Below, piece after piece: positions 59,158-64,000 of a DNA stretch of 64,000 nucleotides. The notes under the pieces were generated by a model. The model had not been told where the DNA came from. It was given only the letters and a program-made list of their open reading frames with translations, and searched no databases. The stretch covers positions 62,001 to 126,000 of the forward strand of contig MU128962.1 in the NCBI GenBank assembly GCA_014904985.1. The letters are read 5' to 3'. Position 1 is the first letter of the stretch. The number at the start of each line of letters is the position of its first letter. Both the position numbers and the translations under genes were made by a program. The stretch comes from Hydnum rufescens UP504. Its lineage: Eukaryota; Basidiomycota; Agaricomycetes; Cantharellales; Hydnaceae.

Positions 59158-61311
59158 CCGATTCTTCCCAACCCCAACGTTATTGCTCATTCCAAAGCAA
59201 GTGCGACCGACCCAGTTATCCAAGAGCAGAGGCCATGAGGTCCTAATGGTCGCTATCCTGCGGAATAGTCATGTTGCCGCCAACCAGATATGCGTTCGCA
59301 TTAAATGATTCGGGGGAAATACGGAGAAAATCCCAGTGCAGTCGGTTTATAAGTTTTCGAATGTCTGTCTGACACGGTTGGCGGTCACGTATAAGTCTGC
59401 TAAACTCGTTGACCCTTTACAACCCTGTGATCACTTGGCGTTCCACATCATGCAAAACCTGTGTCATTGACCCTCACTTGTTCTTTTGTAAATTTGTTCG
59501 TTCCTGCCTCAATGTACAGCTCAGGTTGGCAAGGTGTCCCTAAGCAATTGAAGCACACTAACATTTATCCGTCGTTATGAGCAGAAATAAACGGCACCAA
59601 GAAACGGAGGGTGCCGGCTCCCTTAAACACGTGAAGAGTCGCATCGAAAATATTTCAGCGCTTGGGGTCGGCAACTCTGCCGCATTTTCACTGTGCAACA
59701 TCATCATGTAGTGTTGCCGAAGACTTGAGTCCTTTTCGGATCTTTTACGCTGTCATCACATCGCTATTTGCCTCCGGCTTATCGACTTCTATCATTTGGA
59801 TCCCTTGTCTTTCATCCTGCGGCAAAAAAAAGCCCCAATGTCATAGTTGACGAGAAAAAAAAAAACACAGGACCTGGCTCAATTCAGTTGAGCCATCGCA
59901 GCAGCACTAGCAACATGCTTTCACAGCTGGCCCATGAGGTATTGCTGACCCCCACTTACAGTACTCTCCCAAAACATGACCACTTGCTTCTCTTACTGTA
60001 AATAGAGCTTGGGGTCATTCATCATTCTTTGCATCAGAAGTTGTAGATCATGAATAACATGATCCTCAGCTATCTTGGGGGTTCTCTACCATCCAGGATG
60101 TGTTCCGTAGATAGTTAATGTCCCGCTGGTGAGACCACAAGAATTGAGAGTTTGGTGAGACAGGTAGTATTTCGGATGTATTTGTTGTATCAACCAATTG
60201 CCAAACAACCTAGGAACTATCTTCATCACTCTCTGATGAATATTTGCCATCCACTATGACACTTGGCCTGGGATGTTTTCAGAGTGCAAATCTAAGTGCT
60301 CAGATGAGGTAGAGGCTGATCAGCCACTTATCCCACATGAAATCTCACCAAAACTAGTGTAATTACTCCAGATCTCATCACACACACATCTAATTTGTGC
60401 CAAACTTTGTACATAGCATGTCCATAGATTTACCAATTGTTAAAAGATAGGAAGTGGAGCAAAATTGGGGAAGATATGTTACCTGATGCAAGATGCAAGG
60501 AATGATGGATAACTGCACTTGATTGTGTGCAGACTGTCCTCAGTATTTGGGTGGTGAAATTCAACGATTTGAAATATGAGCATCCTCATTTTCCCGATAG
60601 TGCCTGGTCGGCTGCAAGCAGGGAATAGTGCAAGTTGCCAGTTACATTCCGGCGCGGGCTAGCATCACCTGTATGCTAAATGGAATATTGGGAGGATTTG
60701 ATATTTTAGTAACTATCTGGGCCCCAAGGAGCTACAAATACCTGGGTCAGGTGTATCCATTACCGTCAATGTCACCCATTAATTGGGTGATGCTGATCAC
60801 TCTAGGCAGGATCCATATAGGCAATCCATCCTGCTATCACTGCAGCTCGCGCCGTAGGCGGCGCGCAAAGGGCTTATCTGCGAGGAGTGCATGATGTTGT
60901 TTCAAATAGGTGACGTGTCAAGTAAAACCCGATTTGGTCCACAGCTAATTTAGGGGTCGAATCTGAGATCCTCGAATTTCATCATAAAAGCACCACAAAC
61001 ACCTGAGCACAATTAAGCAGGTCTATTCCGCTTAAAGCGTTTGAGAGAGCGACTGCTTTCGACGCAACTTGTGTTTGCGCCGCTTGCAGGTTGGATGAAC
61101 GCGCATTGAATATCATAGGCAGTTCTCCATCAGTGCAATTCAGAAGCACACAGGTCCCGCAGACGCCTACCACAGAAGCACATTGTAAGCGCAGTTCCTC
61201 ATTACGGCATGAATACGGAACATAGGATTATTACAAGCAAACAACGGCAGGCAAGCAGTGTCGATTCCGCAAGATAGCAAAAGAAAGGGAAGAGTCGATG
61301 TAGCCTACGCC
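59158..61311. other. Long intergenic region, no recognisable gene
   Basis: This AT-rich stretch has many stops in all frames. A poly-A run lies at 59857-59867. No tRNA, transposon ends or repeats were found by eye. Confidence 0.5.
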
Positions 61312-62913
61312 TCATTCGACGGGCATAGGCAGTAGTCCTATGAACGCACAAGCCAGTCCCTCAGGAAACAAGTGCAAAATGCAGAGATCCAGGAAGTACG
61401 CACCACCTGACATATTAGCATCAATTATGATATCGTTGCACCCATAGCTTGCCACAACCTCAGCAAGGCCCTGATCCGACCATCCCTGAAGGGTCAGTCT
61501 CCTAAGCGCAGGCCGTCCCGTCTTTTCGTCTCGCACAGAAGCGCGGAAACGAAGGAAGCGTGTCACTAAGGAGTGATATCGGTCCCCTGGCGTTACCTTA
61601 TATACTGGGACGAACAAATCCAGACAAAAGTGCCGTACACGCGGTACGAGGAGGGTATCATCGGAATGCTGGGATTTGCATTGCATTGGGGTTGGAGTAC
61701 CATATGCGTCGAAGTGGTCAGAGCCAGAGTCCATCTCGAATGGGATATTCGTCGTCAGTGGAGATAAATAAAGGTTTTCGAGTTCAGAGGGATGCGAAGG
61801 CTCACCTCAGAAGACGATGGCAGTGCCACAGGCTGGTGTAGGAGGGCATCCCATGCCTACCAAATTCGCGAGTGCTGCTATCGGGCCATGCCCGCTATGC
61901 CCAAAGTATTTAAAAGAGGACTCTCTTTAGTCTAAGACGCATAAATGAACATCATGAGAGCACAAACCCAAGAGCAGGAAGAAGGCTCTTACAAAATCAG
62001 AGATCGCATCAGTAAAGCACACATCGCATTCCCCATTGTACCACAAATAGAAGCACAATAGCTGTGGTGCGCGAAGATGTCGTGCAGGAGGGCCAAATCG
62101 ACTGATCCCGAGAATCAACTGGACACAGTAGGTTGTATTGTACGGATGGAGAAGAAGGGTCCGCAGACGCGGCATAATAACAGGACCCTGCTTGTATGGT
62201 CCATGAACAGATAAACCTCCGAGGCTGAGATACTCCAGATTGACACAGAGGCTCAATGTCTGCATTAGATCTTCCGATGTATGGGTTGAGCGGAATATTT
62301 CGAGATGTGTTAATTGGTGAGCCACAATGTGGAGATTCGCGATACGCAGAGCCGAAAGGGATATGGCACGAAGACACGGTGTGCGAGCAGGGAAATCAGG
62401 AGGAAGCTCATAAACCGCCATTCCAGTGCTACACGCGTCACACCCAAGGTGGATCGATTCCAATTTATCGAGGTTAGATCCCTCGATGGACCCCAAGAAT
62501 TGCTCAAGATACCCTAAGGGAACAGAAAGCAGGCGGAGAGATCGCAATCGGCTGGGATGTTTTATGATTTCGAAATGGTCCTCGGGTTCCATTAGAGCGT
62601 GAACGTCGATCCCTCTTGGGGCTGATTGCTCGACCCATGTCCGCTGTTGCTCGATTGGCCAGTGGAGATCAATATCCTGCAAGCACGACCGATCCTTGTG
62701 GGTTGGAAAGAACCAGGGGAACGGGAGAGGACTTACCGTCCACAACTCGGAGGCCGTCTGGACAACGTCCCGCCACCGACGAGATACAAGGCAGAAATTA
62801 AGCAAGCTTGTCGTGGTCGGCTCGTTGTCATCGATGGCGCGTCTGAGAGCAGTGGAAAGAATCTTTATGACAATCTCTGTTGGCAGAGAGGGGATAGGCG
62901 ACATAGACTCCAT
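61312..62913 (-). CDS. F-box protein with leucine-rich-like repeats
   Basis: F-box proteins link substrates to SCF ubiquitin ligases through Skp1. The first exon is 61993-62913 from ATG 62913. It holds the F-box PIPSLPTEIVIKILSTALR followed by LLNFCLVSRRWRDVVQT, then degenerate leucine-rich units (SRLRSLRLLSVPLGYLEQFL, CLRAISLSALRIANLHI, NLEYLSLGGLSVHGPY, RLRTLLLHPYNTTYCVQLI). A GTAAG donor follows DAISDF. A C-terminal part at 61312 to about 61700 has ALRRLTLQGWSDQGLAEVVA and CNDIIIDANMSGG, which fits the common end of such Agaricomycete F-box proteins. The exons between 61993 and 61735 could not be joined with confidence. This family is large and fast-evolving, and the substrate cannot be guessed. 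Confidence 0.8.
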
Positions 62914-63050
62914 GCGACTGTATGGAAGACTGAGCGTGGCGATCCTGCCAAAAGCAATGTCAATGCCATTCCAACGAGAGCGAACTATGAAGAACGAACT
63001 GATAAGAAGGGGGTTCAAGCTCCCGGGGTCCTGACGGAACGAGAACCAGC

Positions 63051-63057
63051 TTTTATA
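63051..63057 (-). promoter_or_regulatory. TATA-like element upstream of the F-box gene
   Basis: TATAAAA on the minus strand lies about 140 bp before the F-box ATG. The spacing allows a leader of about 110 bases. Support is positional only. Confidence 0.3.
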
Positions 63058-64000
63058 GCTAGCGCAGGTACGGAACGCGCCGAGAATGATTTCCAGGCAC
63101 AGCAGGGTCTTGAAAGTGGAGAGAATGAACGAGCAGGCGAAATTCTTCTAAAAGGCAGCACAATTGATGTTTGGTTGACGTAAGTTCAGATCGTGCGTGG
63201 CGTCTGTTACCACCAGGACGGTTCTGGGAAACTAGCACTACTGAGCGATTCGATGACACTCGGATCAGATCAGGATCCGTAGATGGGCGCACCTGGGCCA
63301 ATGTTCACTCGGCGCGAGTCCAAGATGAGCCTTACCATCAGTGGCTTGGACAAATGATGCATCTTTGTCCAGGGTACTGGATGAATTAATAACTACTGCC
63401 TGTACGGCACTGCCCGCTATTTGCTGTACAGTACGGATGAGCCAGGAAGACGCGCAAACAGCATTTTCTTATCATTTGGTGCAATTCACAAATTCACTTT
63501 GAGTCAGTCTTCTTCTATTGCAGTCACCAGGACTGCTTTGCTTCTGTTTGGAGGTTGTCTTGGTGTTGCCAGGCAACAGAGCAAGAAGCATGCATCTGAT
63601 CCTGATTCTGAGCGTGATTGCGCACAGCGCCTGGAGATTTCAAAAGTGGATAGCAACAGATTCCGGAAATAAAGGACTGTCAGGGTGTACCAGAGGCAGC
63701 CGGAATGGGCTAGAGTTGGGACGTAAACGGGCACGTGGGCTTATGTCAAAACCGCACACCCAGGTCCGCTGTCAAGGCAAGTGACCAGAAGAGCTAGACA
63801 GATGTTGAAATTCAACCAAAGAGGTAATAGAAACAGGGGAGGAAGGTCTAGGAAACAACGAGGGAAAGTTGTAATGCGAGCAGAAAAGGAACAGCTTGGA
63901 ATGGTTGAGGCATTCCCGAAACAGCAATTCCGCTCTTTCGATTCGCCACTTCTTCGCCTCGAGTTTCTCCTCGGCCTAACAGCCTTCGGAGCCGTTCTTC
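63058..64000. other. Right edge, possible exon of another gene
   Basis: Nothing is recognised between 63058 and about 63830. At 63840-63960 the minus strand has an open, charged stretch (EEKLEAKKWRIERAELLF) that looks like coding helix and may be part of a gene extending past the window. No family can be named. Confidence 0.25.

Overview
The window is nuclear DNA from a fungus, almost certainly a basidi­omycete of the class Agaricomycetes. The genes are dense, lie on both strands, and are split by many short (about 50-60 bp) GT-AG introns. Several proteins match families I know only from Agaricomycetes: a seven-pass membrane protein, a coiled-coil membrane protein, small DUF6593-like proteins and a PUF protein ending in RAYYGY. 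The species cannot be named from sequence alone.

Layout, left to right. 1-3828 (-): 3'-truncated gene for the pore-membrane nucleoporin Pom152. 3829-7540: no recognisable gene, but a degenerate tandem repeat. 7541-8588 (+): alpha/beta hydrolase with a disturbed middle. 9248-11242 (-): conserved multi-pass membrane protein. 11243-15744: mostly unassigned. 15745-19004 (+): 14-exon PUF RNA-binding protein. 19460-20617 (-): exosome subunit Mtr3, head to head (90 bp) with 20708-22354 (+), an RS-rich protein gene. 22558-24337 (-): enolase. 24769-26732 (+): class III aminotransferase. 26910-29163 (-): DNA polymerase epsilon subunit B (Dpb2).

The accessory stretch 30.5-36 kb holds two DUF6593-like paralogues. 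Between them lie a decayed basidiomycete-specific gene, tandem repeats and a non-autonomous hAT transposon (33177-34681) with matching 8-bp target duplications. After it come CAB2 (36104-37763, +), a Rex-exonuclease-like protein that has lost its catalytic acids (39223-40468, +), a coiled-coil membrane protein (41547-43172, -), mitochondrial Obg GTPase MTG2 (45250-47103, +), a long Zn2Cys6 transcription factor (47578-51465, +), signal peptidase SEC11 (52731-53690, -), exopolyphosphatase PPX1 (54276-55716, +), a secreted GH74 xyloglucanase (56035-59110, -) and an F-box protein (61312-62913, -).

Most genes are unrelated housekeeping functions with no sign of a gene cluster or shared pathway. 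A striking pattern runs through the window: several genes splice into perfectly continuous frames (PUF, MTR3, DPB2, MTG2, the transcription factor, SEC11, PPX1), while others (POM152, the RS-rich gene, enolase, the aminotransferase, CAB2, GH74, the two membrane proteins) need one or more single-base shifts. Some of these fall in homopolymers. Uncorrected assembly indels are the simplest explanation, but real decay cannot be excluded without reads.
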